A stretch of DNA of 32,298 nt from Novacetimonas cocois. Lineage in GTDB: Bacteria > Pseudomonadota > Alphaproteobacteria > Acetobacterales > Acetobacteraceae. The position numbers and the translations under genes were made by a program. The DNA lies in assembly GCF_003311635.1 (NCBI RefSeq), contig NZ_QEXL01000023.1:1-32298 (forward strand). Reading direction: 5' to 3'. The first letter of the stretch is position 1. Each line of letters begins with the position of its first letter. The notes beneath the pieces were generated by a model. That model did not search any database and was not told where the DNA came from. It worked only from the letters and a program-made list of their open reading frames with translations. Shown piece after piece: positions 21,950 through 30,565 of the stretch.

Positions 21950-22690
21950 TTATAAAGAAAAAGAATCTATCAATTCAGGAAAACAATTTTCACAATCATA
22001 TTTTTCAGAAATTTTTTCGAAGAAAGCAGTAGCGTTGTTATGCATATTTATTTCCCACTTAGCATGAGCCAGGCTGATTTCTCCTATCTTGAATCTGGAT
22101 ATAGTATCGTCAGCTACGATGAATGCGTTTCTTGCCTCTTTGAGGTAGGAGCAAATATTTATAACGGATAGACGCTCCGTTTTCTCGAAAAACATTTTCA
22201 GAATCGCTTCTGAGTTAAGAGTTACATAATCTTCTGTAGGAGTTAAAATACTTCTCTCAAGCATTGACCCAACAGATCTATTTATTCCCCTTTCAACAAA
22301 TACTAGATTTATCCATGCATTGGGCCATGCCGCTTTAATTCTAGAACGCCCTACAGCGTGGTCGGCGTCCCTGCCATTGAAAGTGAGACGTTTGCCAAAT
22401 ACATTACTCGCGGTTATGATTAATTGTTCTCTATATTTATCATTGTTGATGTCGACCCATATTTGTCGGTAGCTAAGTTTATCCTGACCGCTTGATATAT
22501 CTCCGGAAATAATTAATCCAATTTTATCATTGTCATCATCAATTTCGGAAATTGATAAATTATTTGATTCTGACCAGCTCTTCAGTGAGACGAGATCCTT
22601 GAACGCTATGGGCACACTTACATTTGCCTCGATAAGAGTCTTAAAATCCAATCCTGAGGATTGTTCATGCATTGCCTCAAACACAACCAA
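21950..22690 (-). CDS. AT-rich orphan protein, hypothetical
   Basis: A 246-aa protein of unknown family. The start is taken as TTG at 22690 because GAGGA lies nine bases upstream; the first ATG (22672) has only a GAGG that is too close. The sequence is rich in I, N, K, S and D, with a beta-rich N-terminal half (IGLIISGDISSGQDKLSYRQ, EQLIITASNVFGKRLTF) and a helical C-terminus ending ENCFPELIDSFSL. No membrane segment or catalytic motif seen. Its AT content is far above that of the whole window, which marks recent transfer from an AT-rich source. Next to the ABC-3C operon, it could be another defence gene, but nothing proves this. Confidence 0.7.
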   Translation of the reverse strand: MVVFEAMHEQSSGLDFKTLIEANVSVPIAFKDLVSLKSWSESNNLSISEIDDDNDKIGLIISGDISSGQDKLSYRQIWVDINNDKYREQLIITASNVFGKRLTFNGRDADHAVGRSRIKAAWPNAWINLVFVERGINRSVGSMLERSILTPTEDYVTLNSEAILKMFFEKTERLSVINICSYLKEARNAFIVADDTISRFKIGEISLAHAKWEINMHNNATAFFEKISEKYDCENCFPELIDSFSL

Positions 22691-23244
22691 GATTATTATT
22701 CCTCATACTAAAAATATTCTTTTTATACCTTGAAGATTAGGTTTTATTTTTCAAATTATTTTTTCCTAGATTTCTTCATATGATGGCCGACCGCGAACGC
22801 TCGGGCAAAACAACAACCATATGCAGTGTTTTGTACGAAATTAGCGATAATTCAAAAACCTAGATGCTTAAGCGTATTGGCAACCCTTCAAAAAATTCCG
22901 GCGAATCCGATCATTACTTAGAAGCTAAACACTCAAAGAGGCAAGGACTATGTGTCTACTTCCGGAAGAAAGCAAATGACCATTCGTCGTCCGACATGAG
23001 GCGACTGTCGACTTTCTGTTCTAGTTCGCTTTAGCAGACAGGCGAATTGGGGGCGAACGGAATGTCTGATATCGGGAAGCAATAGCCGAAAGCAGTCATT
23101 CGCAGCACTCAGGTTCACGGAGCTTACCGGTCCATCCCATTCGTTTAGCGTCCAATTGTGAGCTCCCAAGTGCGGACCTGTAGCTTCCATACCCGATCAC
23201 ACAGCAACGACTGCGCGACGGCCAACGTTCGTCGATAGTCTGAC
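22691..23244. other. Intergenic stretch with degenerate alphaproteobacterial repeat
   Basis: About 550 bp. The first 170 bp are AT-rich (upstream region of the AT-rich gene). Beyond 22940 the sequence becomes GC-richer and includes a repeat-like block (22989-23005) related to one at 26956-26972. The minus frame 22948-23190 has no ribosome-binding site and looks like translated repeat DNA rather than a gene. Confidence 0.45.
22989..23005 (+). repeat. Left copy of direct repeat flanking ABC-3C module
   Basis: GTCCGACATGAGGCGAC matches the copy at 26956-26972 in 15 of 17 bases, in the same direction. Weaker similarity extends about 10 bp to the left (ACCATT...). Confidence 0.45.
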
Positions 23245-25056
23245 TCACAAAAGCCCGAAGCGACCTTCGGTCGGGTTTCCTGTGAATATCGTAAGATTCA
23301 ACCCCTCGAGTTCGCTGTCAGGTGGATGCTGATTCTCAATGACTATTACTTGGCTGCCATCGCCATGGTGTGCCTTAAGATAGCTGTAGAACCGCTCCTT
23401 CAGATCTGTACCCTGTAGCGCGGTATCCTCATCGCCCTCAGGCTTGAAGTAGGCTAGAAGCGGGGAGTCCAGCACTAGAAAGCCTGGATGCGGCAGACCA
23501 TGTTCCTGACAATATTCAAGCAAGGCGATCGAAACGGCGGCATGCGTTATCGCACGCAAGCCCTTACCGCGACTTCCTCTTGGTTTTCCGTCGATGACAA
23601 AATCACTTGCATCTTTGTCGTAATGGACACGGCATTCACCAGGAAAATTCCACGCTTTGAGAATTTGCTCGACCTTCAACGAGAATCGGTGGGCGACAGC
23701 CTCTGAGAATCCGACTGCGACCTTGGTCTTCTCAGCAGGTTCGGCCGCGACATCATCCAGATCTGCGCGGCGTGCTTCGAGCTTGTCTCGCCGATCAAAA
23801 AGAGCCAAAAATCCACGGACGGCTGACCGCGTCTCGATGATGTCGGTGAACTTTGCTCGAGCAGCTTCCACTTCGGGCGCCATAGTCTGCCGGATGTCGC
23901 CATCGACGGTAGCGTAGGCTTCTACGACCGTTGCCTGCAAATCTTCGAGGTGATCTTTTTCGGCCCGCAGTTGGGTTACTGTGGAGGCGAGTTCCTCAGA
24001 GAGTCGCTCGATTTTTCCAATTTCGGCCGTCGCCGCTTCAACGATTTCCGCGACATTTCCGTCGCAATCAGCGTCGGCATGCTGAGCTTCGGGCCCTGCT
24101 CCGCATAGCGGACAGGCCACGCGCTCGACGTAGGCGAATAATGTGCCGCTCTCTTGGATTGCCTGCAGGCGATCACGGTCAACTGCGTAATGCTCCCGAA
24201 GAAGTTCGAAGCGGGCGAGCAACTCACCAATCTCGTCGAGCCGGTCGGTAATTTCACGCGATTGGTTTGCCAGCTCGCGGCGCTGAGACATCCGATCTTC
24301 GAGGTTCAGCTGCGCGTCTGCCACGCTGTTCCGATGTTCAGCTGCGGAGGTTTCGAGCCTTTCGAGTTGCGCTTCCAGCTCGGCTTTCTCTTCTCCCATA
24401 TCGGTAATTTCCGACGCGAGATCCGCGATTAGTTCGTCGAGCAGCATGAGCTGTCCTGTCTGGTCTGGCTCGTCAGCCGTGACGGACACAACAGCGGAAT
24501 CATCGATCCCAGTTAGCAACAGCTTGATGGTGGCGAGTTCGGCCGTCTTAAGGGTGTACTGCCCACCCCAGAATGGCGATCCCTTGTGTTGAATTTCACC
24601 TTCTTGCACAATTACGAGGCGGGCTAGGTTGCGGAAGCTGAGACTGTTGGTCGTGCTCTTCGCGCTGCTCTTCAGGATCCGCTTGCCGAGGAGGCCTATT
24701 TTTTCGAGCAGAAATCCTGACACATTATCAATGCGCTCATGTGCATGCGCTTGACGTAGCGTATGTGCGGTATCGCCTTGGCGAAGAATGAAATTCCCGC
24801 CCGAGATCGCACGCTCGAAAGTCCATGATTCGGATTCGGGACCGGACAGACCCAGATATAAAGCACTGTAGCCCTCCCTTTCCGGGATCTCCTTCAGGTC
24901 GGAGCCGCCGAGCATGAAGTCGATCGCCTCAGCAAGAAAGGATTTACCGGTGTCCGATGCACCACAGATAACGTTGACGCCACGAGAAAAGCTAATCTCA
25001 GCGCGCTTAGAGGGGCCTGAAAAACCCAGTTTGTCCAGACGGAGATAGCCACTCAT
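23245..25056 (-). CDS. SMC/Rad50-like ATPase of an ABC-3C system (DUF3732-like)
   Basis: A 603-aa ABC-type ATPase. Walker A CGASDTGKSF (about 31-40); long coiled-coil arms (about 205-300 and 335-435); a CPLCGAG zinc-hook-like cysteine pair (C315, C318) between them. The glycine-rich signature-like RGSRGKGLRA (493-502) precedes Walker B FLVLDSPLLAYF (526-537). This is the RecF/Rad50-type ATPase of three-gene conflict systems called ABC-3C. It would sense a DNA or chromosome-related cue and license the effector. Its ATG overlaps the stop of the middle-component gene (ATGA). Complete. Confidence 0.88.
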   Translation of the reverse strand: MSGYLRLDKLGFSGPSKRAEISFSRGVNVICGASDTGKSFLAEAIDFMLGGSDLKEIPEREGYSALYLGLSGPESESWTFERAISGGNFILRQGDTAHTLRQAHAHERIDNVSGFLLEKIGLLGKRILKSSAKSTTNSLSFRNLARLVIVQEGEIQHKGSPFWGGQYTLKTAELATIKLLLTGIDDSAVVSVTADEPDQTGQLMLLDELIADLASEITDMGEEKAELEAQLERLETSAAEHRNSVADAQLNLEDRMSQRRELANQSREITDRLDEIGELLARFELLREHYAVDRDRLQAIQESGTLFAYVERVACPLCGAGPEAQHADADCDGNVAEIVEAATAEIGKIERLSEELASTVTQLRAEKDHLEDLQATVVEAYATVDGDIRQTMAPEVEAARAKFTDIIETRSAVRGFLALFDRRDKLEARRADLDDVAAEPAEKTKVAVGFSEAVAHRFSLKVEQILKAWNFPGECRVHYDKDASDFVIDGKPRGSRGKGLRAITHAAVSIALLEYCQEHGLPHPGFLVLDSPLLAYFKPEGDEDTALQGTDLKERFYSYLKAHHGDGSQVIVIENQHPPDSELEGLNLTIFTGNPTEGRFGLL

Positions 25057-25538
25057 ACGCGAGGCCCTCGAAGCTGACCAGGCTGGAACTGGCTAGTCCA
25101 TTTCTCAAAGAAACGCTGAGTAATCGTGCGGATCGCATCGGTGGTCATATGGCCAAATGCTTGAATAACCCAGGCCGCTCGCGCCCTCAACTCAACCGAG
25201 TATGGTGCACTCAATGCTGCCATGTAAGGTGCCGCAGCCTCGCCTGCACGGTAAAGTATCCCATCTGGGCGCGCTACCCGCTCGACCAACCCCCGGCTCG
25301 CCATCAGAAGCAATCCCTTTTCAATGATTTCCCTACGAACCAGAAGTTCGCCAGCGCGCATCGGCAATGGCACGTGCAGGCTGTCTGGACCTCCAGCGTC
25401 GCTGGAATGCACAACAAGGTAATCAAGCTCGACAAGCCGCTGCAAATCGCAGCCATTCGGGTGGGCAGCCTCCAAGATCGCAAGGGCGCGCACGCCCGTT
25501 TCCAAAGGGCTGTTAAACGGGCTCAGCCGCTTACTCAT
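25053..25538 (-). CDS. ABC-3C middle component
   Basis: A 161-aa protein from ATG 25538 (MSKRLSPFNSPLETGVRALA). It has the winged-helix-like composition of ABC-3C middle components: LETGVRALAILEAAHPNGCD, LVELDYLVVHSSDAGGPDSL with the conserved D-Y-L, the segment PLPMRAGELLVRREIIEKGL and SRGLVERVARPDGILY. Middle components are thought to link the ATPase to the effector. The start overlaps the effector stop by 8 bp and the stop overlaps the ATPase start, so all three are one transcript. Confidence 0.85.
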   Translation of the reverse strand: MSKRLSPFNSPLETGVRALAILEAAHPNGCDLQRLVELDYLVVHSSDAGGPDSLHVPLPMRAGELLVRREIIEKGLLLMASRGLVERVARPDGILYRAGEAAAPYMAALSAPYSVELRARAAWVIQAFGHMTTDAIRTITQRFFEKWTSQFQPGQLRGPRV

Positions 25539-26634
25539 CAGTCGGTATCCAATAAAGCCGGTCTTCATTCGCAAGCTGGTGGCAAATGCCTTGCCGGTCC
25601 TGAACGCGTGTGGCGGGGGCTAATGGATTGGACGTTAAAACAATCTGCGCCGCTTGCGACACGGTCGCCTTCATACGCTCGAACCCTGTTAGATGCGAAC
25701 CCTCGCATATGTCGACGACGCCCTGAAAGACTTCCTCCTGCAAAGCGTCGAACGTCCCTTCAGGCACGGTGTCCCGCGAGAAATTCCTTAGCGCTTCCGC
25801 GCTGTAAAAGCGTTCACGTTGCCTGCTGAAGTCACGGTGAAGCGGTTGCTTCGAAGCGAGGGCGGTAACGTCCGGCAACTGTTCACCTAGGTGGTCCCCA
25901 TAGGCATTGAGGAGTTGCCGAATATACCGGCTCTCGTGTTCAGCAGGCTCAGCCGGCGGAACATGTGAAGCTGGGCGTGCTGGAAGGCCGCCGCCGAAAC
26001 GGATCGCATGGAACTTGGTGGTTTCATGCTGGGCGATCAGTTCCAATACGCTTTTGGACCCGAAGATCGAGAAATCAAACGCATTGAAGTAGGAGAGAAG
26101 ACTGCCCGTAAGTGCCACATCTGCCGTCTTAGTGATTTCGTGCCGACACTGCCTTTCCCAGGCGTCCCGGGTGCTCTCCTTCAGACTCATCGGGTCAAGG
26201 AGAAGTTTTGCAGCGGTTGTGCCGACGTCTTTGCTTGCGGCGAAGTAGTGCTTTCTCGGCACGGTAAACTCACCGAGCCACGAATAGTAGATGATCTTCC
26301 CGATTTCGACATGAATATCTGAAGGACGTAACGGATGATCGTAACGCTTGCACTGGTAATTGTCCCATGGAGCGCTGAACCCTGCGGCGGCGGTAAAACC
26401 GGTGACGTCGAGCCCCATGTCGCCAGCGCCCGCAAAGCGTCGCACGATCGCATAACCCTTGAGCGAACTCGCCCACTCCTCCGTGAAGCCTTCCCAGTCA
26501 TCCGGAGAAAAGACCTGCACACGGATGGCTTTCGGGATCGGTAGACCGGCCTGCACATGATCTGCTGAAGCGACTTCCGAAATCGCTTTCGGCGCGATCG
26601 ACTTAAAATCAGAATTTGCAATCAAAGTTGCCAA
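25531..26634 (-). CDS. ABC-3C effector with Mrr-like nuclease domain
   Basis: A 367-aa protein. The N-terminal domain (about 40-130) carries FSPDDWEGFTEEWASSLKG, then GDMGLDVTGF (D76) and NYQCKRYDHP (Q94, K96). The spacing of E, D and QxK fits the PD-(D/E)xK fold of Mrr-type restriction nucleases. The C-terminal ~200 residues resemble the common C-terminal domain of ABC-3C effectors (LNAYGDHLGEQLP, RQRERFYSAEALRNFSRDT, TFDALQEEVFQGVVDICEGS). It would cleave DNA once triggered by the ATPase. Start taken as TTG 26634, since AAGGGG lies about ten bases upstream and no ATG occurs before residue 73. Confidence 0.85.
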   Translation of the reverse strand: MATLIANSDFKSIAPKAISEVASADHVQAGLPIPKAIRVQVFSPDDWEGFTEEWASSLKGYAIVRRFAGAGDMGLDVTGFTAAAGFSAPWDNYQCKRYDHPLRPSDIHVEIGKIIYYSWLGEFTVPRKHYFAASKDVGTTAAKLLLDPMSLKESTRDAWERQCRHEITKTADVALTGSLLSYFNAFDFSIFGSKSVLELIAQHETTKFHAIRFGGGLPARPASHVPPAEPAEHESRYIRQLLNAYGDHLGEQLPDVTALASKQPLHRDFSRQRERFYSAEALRNFSRDTVPEGTFDALQEEVFQGVVDICEGSHLTGFERMKATVSQAAQIVLTSNPLAPATRVQDRQGICHQLANEDRLYWIPTDE

Positions 26635-27067
26635 TCCCCCGCCCCCCTTTAAACCAGAAATAACATACGCTTACAAACAAAGTTATCGCAAGATGGGCTC
26701 CCGAGAGATCAATTGTGTTGGTGATCTCAATGAAAGGGGACGATAAGGCTGAACGAGCGGCGGTGATCATGTCCCACCTCCGGGGCGCGCACTGTGCGGA
26801 ATGAGGGCGCCAAAGGATCGCTAATCACTTCCGTGTAGCGTCCGGAATTTGCGGCGAGGCGCTCCGAAGCTGTCGGTCGGTTAGGTCCCAAACGCGGTTT
26901 ATCGCGGTTCACCTAAAAACGTCTGCTTTCGGGCAGCCACCATCACCATTTCGATGTCTGACTTGAGGCGACAACCGACATTACAATGAAAGATGCAGGA
27001 CGGAATTCGTCCCTACGTCGCAAAGCCAGGCTGGCAACTCGCACCTGCCTGGTTCATTGTTTACGTA
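26635..27067. other. Intergenic stretch, promoter side of ABC-3C operon
   Basis: About 430 bp with no gene. The ABC-3C promoter should lie in the AT-rich part 26650-26700. The rest is repeat-like, including the direct repeat at 26956-26972 and a TCTGCTTTCGGGCAG stretch (26922-26936). Confidence 0.45.
26956..26972 (+). repeat. Right copy of direct repeat flanking ABC-3C module
   Basis: GTCTGACTTGAGGCGAC matches 22989-23005 in 15 of 17 bases, same orientation; the two copies bracket the ABC-3C operon. Confidence 0.45.
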
Positions 27068-27790
27068 ATGAATCCGTTTCGTTCGCCCGATAACGACCAT
27101 CCCCTGTCGCATGCCCTCATCCTGAAGGCCGCGCTGCTGACGATTGGCTATATTGAGAAACACGGCCCGATCGGCCTCACGCCCAGCAAGGCGCTGAAAC
27201 GCTATTTTGTCGCATGGGCGGCCGAGGCATTTGACTGGCCCGGCTATACGGTCGAAGACCTCTATGCCGTCAACAAAGTTCTCAATGAACACGATTTTCC
27301 GCCGCTGGTGATCCTGCATGAGGTTCTGCTCAGTGCGAAGCTCGCACGGCATTTCAAGGGAACCCTGCGACTGACCGACCTGGCGAGAAAGCTCAGATCG
27401 GAGCCAGCCCGGCTCTGGATGCTGTTGACGACCCATCTTCTCTTTGTCATCGACCACAGCCCTTATACCCGAAGCGATGAACCACTGTTCGGCAACTGGG
27501 ATATCTTTCTCAACGTCATCAATATCGAAGCTCAGGTTGCCGTCACCGAAGAGCGGCTGTGTTCGGTTCTCTACGGGGGCGAGGAAGAAGATATCCGTCG
27601 CCGGGATTTCAAGCTGACCGCCAGTCTTTACGTCCATGTCCTGCGACCGCTGTGCTGGGCAGGACTGCTCAACGAGCACCGAACAGGCACCGGCTTCAGC
27701 AGACGGGATTTCTATACCAAAACGCCCTTATGGCCAGCAGCCCTTAGCCTTGAAACGGATCGACACCTGCACCCGGCGACCCGTCACTGA
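27068..27790 (+). CDS. Conserved hypothetical protein
   Basis: A 240-aa protein from the ATG at 27068 (MNPFRSPDNDHPLSHALILK). The residues upstream in frame look non-coding, but no clear ribosome-binding site precedes either start. Conserved-looking blocks are YIEKHGPIGLTPSKALKRYF, FDWPGYTVEDLYAVNKVLNE, FPPLVILHEVLLSAKLARHF and KGTLRLTDLARKL. The composition is helical, with repeated helix-turn-helix-like segments but no defined domain. Similar proteins are found on other alphaproteobacterial plasmids and ICEs; function unknown. It is transcribed toward parB, with the parB terminator lying between the two stops. Confidence 0.78.
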   Translation: MNPFRSPDNDHPLSHALILKAALLTIGYIEKHGPIGLTPSKALKRYFVAWAAEAFDWPGYTVEDLYAVNKVLNEHDFPPLVILHEVLLSAKLARHFKGTLRLTDLARKLRSEPARLWMLLTTHLLFVIDHSPYTRSDEPLFGNWDIFLNVINIEAQVAVTEERLCSVLYGGEEEDIRRRDFKLTASLYVHVLRPLCWAGLLNEHRTGTGFSRRDFYTKTPLWPAALSLETDRHLHPATRH

Positions 27791-27857
27791 CTCCAACCGG
27801 CCACCAACCCGGGTGTACGTTGCAACGGCTGTGCCCGGATACAGTCTCGTCCAATAC

Positions 27858-27888
27858 AAAAGGCGGCTCCCGAAGATCGGAAGCCGCC
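27858..27888 (-). terminator. Rho-independent terminator of parB
   Basis: Arms GGCGGCT (27862-27868) and AGCCGCC (27882-27888), extended inward by CCGA/TCGG after one mismatch; on the minus strand TTTTG follows. It lies 21 bp past the parB stop. Confidence 0.85.
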
Positions 27889-27909
27889 CATGATATTCAT
27901 CGACAGATC

Positions 27910-29967
27910 TCACTCGGCTGCGACCGCATCAGGACTATCGATCATACGCGCCGCCTCTTCCTCCCATTCAGTTCGCTCCGGCGCATGCGCCGTCCGCAGG
28001 GCCTCCGGTAGCCAGCCGGCGCCCTCAAGCAGCCTTTCGGCCGCCTGCGCCATGTCGTTCTTTTTCAGATGTACGATACGCTCAGCCGCCTCAGTTCCCC
28101 GCGCCTCGCGTACGGCTTCGAGAATACGGGCCTTGGTGACGCGGCCCAGATAGTTCTCCACCGTTGGCTGCCAGCCCGCTTCGGCCAGATCGAGCGCGAG
28201 CGCGGTGGCGAGACGGTCGGCTCGTGCCAGCCGTTCCCTGACGCTGCGTGCCAGAGACGGGCCATGAGACGATTCATGCAGCGCGTTGATCCCGAAAGAC
28301 AGGCAATGCGCCAGCAGGGCCAGACGGCTGGTGTCGTCCAGTCCGTCGATCCAGCGCCACAGGGCGTCTTCATCCTCCGGCAGATCGTGCTTCCAGCCCT
28401 CGTTGCGCTGGCGCAGCGCATGAGCCGGCAGACTGCCCGGCATGTCGGGGGAATGAACCGGAAGGGAAATTTCCCGGACATAGGCTTCCAGGCAGTCCGC
28501 GCCCGAGACCTGCCAGTAGATATCGCGCACCAGTGTATGCAGGAATTCGGTCAGCGCGATGTGGGGATTGCCGGCAAACGCATCCCGCAGCGCCAGCGTG
28601 CGCCAGGCTGTCAGTTCGGTCAGCAGGCGGTCGGAAAGCGGCTTCAGGCCGTCTTCCTCCTCGGGCTCGATGTCGGGTGCGCCTTCCCTCCCATTCCCTT
28701 CGGCATCGTCGCCATCGCCGCGATGGTCAATGGCTTCGTCATATCCGTCTGATTCGTCGTGATCGACTTCAGGTTCGACCGGCATATCTTCCGGCCGGAC
28801 GAAGCCCCGCTCGACCAGCAGCGTGCCGTCGGTGTCCAGGCTGACGAAGGCCCCTGCCCGCACTTTGTCTGTCGGCTCGAAGGAAACGGAGCGTTCTTCC
28901 AGCGCCTCAATGGCCTGTTCGATCTCGCCAAGGCGCGCGTCGATTTCTTCCGGGAATTCATCGGCCTGCGCGTATTCCGCCTCAATGGCTTCCTGCTCGC
29001 TGTGCAGCCCGATCAGACGCGCGGCATCTTCTTCCGAGAGCACCACCGGCACACCGTCGATCTCCGCTAAGTGCCGTGTATGACCCCAGGGAAAGGACAG
29101 CGCCGTCTCGACCCATTTCCAGCCTTCGGCACGGACCTGTTCGGCAGCTTCCTGCAACTTCTCCATCACCAGCCGGTCGAGCAGGGTCGGATCCTGCAGC
29201 CAGCCGCCATCGTCTGCCTCGAACAGGTCACGCATGACGGCACCGCCGGCGACAAGATAGACGTTCAGCCCGACAAAGCGTACCCGGCGATCCGACGCCC
29301 GCACGGTCTTCTCCGTCAGCATGCGGCGGATCAGATAGGGCTCGCGATTGTGGCTCTGGGCAATAATCTCCCAGACCTGTTCCTGACGGGTGTGGTCATC
29401 GCTGATGGAAAACGCCATCAACTGGTCGAGCTTCATGCCATCCTGCTCGTAAATATCGAGCAGTTTGTCCGATACGGTCATCAGGCGCAGTCGCTGCTTC
29501 ACCACGGCCGGCACGACGAAAAACGCGGCCGCGATCTCTTCTTCGGACATGCCCTTCTCCAGCATGTCACGAAAGGCGCGAAACTGGTCCAGCGGATGCA
29601 GGGCCACGCGCTGGACGTTCTCCGCCAGGGAATCATCCTCGGCGAGAATGGCCGATCCGGCCTCGCGCAGGACGCAGGGCACCGGGGCGGTCTTCGCCAG
29701 TTTCTTCTGCTTCACCAGCAGTTCAAGGGCGCGGAAGCGTCGACCGCCGGCGGGCACCTCAAAGGTACCGGTCTCGACACCGGCATCGTCAAGAATGGGC
29801 CGGACGTTCAGGCTCTGGAGCAGCCCACGACGTTCGATATCGGCGGCCAGTTCCTCAATCGACAGGCCAGCCTTCACGCGCCGCACGTTGGACTGCGACA
29901 GCACCAGCTTGTTGAAGGGGATATCACGGGACGCATTGAGGGCGATTTTCTGGATGGCGCTCGCCAT
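27910..29967 (-). CDS. parB: Large ParB/Spo0J-like protein
   Basis: A 685-aa ParB-family protein. The N-terminal ParB domain covers about residues 15-130: LVLSQSNVRRVKAGLSIEEL, GLLQSLNVRPI, FEVPAGGRRFRALELLVKQK with the CTP-binding box GGRRFRAL, and LAENVQRVALHPLDQ. A helix-turn-helix follows (MSEEEIAAAFFVVPAVVKQR). A long acidic middle (about 390-460) and a helical C-terminal region complete it. This long form is standard on alphaproteobacterial ICEs and plasmids, in contrast to ~300-aa chromosomal ParB. It may partition the element or act as a regulator; parA is 19 kb away. Start at 29967 has GGAG nine bases upstream. Confidence 0.94.
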   Translation of the reverse strand: MASAIQKIALNASRDIPFNKLVLSQSNVRRVKAGLSIEELAADIERRGLLQSLNVRPILDDAGVETGTFEVPAGGRRFRALELLVKQKKLAKTAPVPCVLREAGSAILAEDDSLAENVQRVALHPLDQFRAFRDMLEKGMSEEEIAAAFFVVPAVVKQRLRLMTVSDKLLDIYEQDGMKLDQLMAFSISDDHTRQEQVWEIIAQSHNREPYLIRRMLTEKTVRASDRRVRFVGLNVYLVAGGAVMRDLFEADDGGWLQDPTLLDRLVMEKLQEAAEQVRAEGWKWVETALSFPWGHTRHLAEIDGVPVVLSEEDAARLIGLHSEQEAIEAEYAQADEFPEEIDARLGEIEQAIEALEERSVSFEPTDKVRAGAFVSLDTDGTLLVERGFVRPEDMPVEPEVDHDESDGYDEAIDHRGDGDDAEGNGREGAPDIEPEEEDGLKPLSDRLLTELTAWRTLALRDAFAGNPHIALTEFLHTLVRDIYWQVSGADCLEAYVREISLPVHSPDMPGSLPAHALRQRNEGWKHDLPEDEDALWRWIDGLDDTSRLALLAHCLSFGINALHESSHGPSLARSVRERLARADRLATALALDLAEAGWQPTVENYLGRVTKARILEAVREARGTEAAERIVHLKKNDMAQAAERLLEGAGWLPEALRTAHAPERTEWEEEAARMIDSPDAVAAE

Positions 29968-30358
29968 GGCAGAACACTCCGTGACGGACGGGCGGAAGCC
30001 TCTCTCCCACCCCTAATCCGTCACGAAAAACCCCACGTCCCTCTTCCTCTCTCCTGGCCCAACAGACACCAGATCACATCCACGGAACCGCGTAGATACG
30101 GCTTTACGGAACGCAAACCCGTATCAACCAACCTGCGAGTCGACGCTCACCGCGATAAATTACGACTATTATAGTCGTTCCATCACCATCTTGTGATGAT
30201 GCCGACCACGATAGCCGCGAATGTTCGTGACTATCCCGAAGCCCTCTTCGGACGATCCATCTCCTTGTTTCCGTGTATTTTTCTGTTCGCGCATCTCCCG
30301 TTCGATCTCCACAGTGCGTTCAGAACCACCCACGGGTCCATGCAGAAAGGACGGGAAG
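29968..30358. other. Divergent control region between parB and recombinase operon
   Basis: 391 bp with no gene. It carries the 17-bp palindrome at 30162-30178 and must contain the promoters for parB (minus) and the recombinase operon (plus). Minus frames across it lack a ribosome-binding site. Confidence 0.5.
30162..30178. promoter_or_regulatory. Second copy of the XRE-operon palindrome
   Basis: ACGACTATTATAGTCGT is the same palindrome as 12735-12751 (which differs only in the central A/T and so is identical on the opposite strand). It contains TATAGT on the plus strand and TATAAT on the minus strand, so it could cover the -10 box of either divergent promoter. Confidence 0.75.
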
Positions 30359-30553
30359 ATGGCACGCCAACGCGATACGATAGCGGGCAAGGTGCGGCTC
30401 ATTCTCGACGCCCCGGACGCCAACGTGACACCATTACGCAGTGGAGCCGATCCTCGGCTGGTCAGTCTGGTCCGGCTTCTGGCCCGTCAGGCCGCACGGG
30501 ATTTCGTCAACGCTGAAGTGGAGGCCGCGAGGCGACGCGATCTCCAGGAATAG
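30359..30553 (+). CDS. Small conserved protein upstream of recombinase
   Basis: A 64-aa protein starting MARQRDTIAGKVRLILDAPD with GGACGGGAAG before the ATG. It is basic and helical (VSLVRLLARQAARDFVNAEV). It sits 12 bp ahead of the recombinase start, so the two are cotranscribed. Proteins like this commonly precede this type of serine recombinase and might help control recombination, but no function is known. The longer frame to 30221 is rejected for lack of a ribosome-binding site. Confidence 0.75.
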   Translation: MARQRDTIAGKVRLILDAPDANVTPLRSGADPRLVSLVRLLARQAARDFVNAEVEAARRRDLQE

Positions 30554-30565
30554 GGAGATAGGATT

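Noticed and set aside
22948-23190. 80-aa minus-strand frame
   Set aside because: No ribosome-binding site; it appears to be a chance translation of a dispersed alphaproteobacterial intergenic repeat.
27068-27790. Alternative start at 26993
   Set aside because: The extra 25 residues look like translated repeat DNA and carry no ribosome-binding site advantage.
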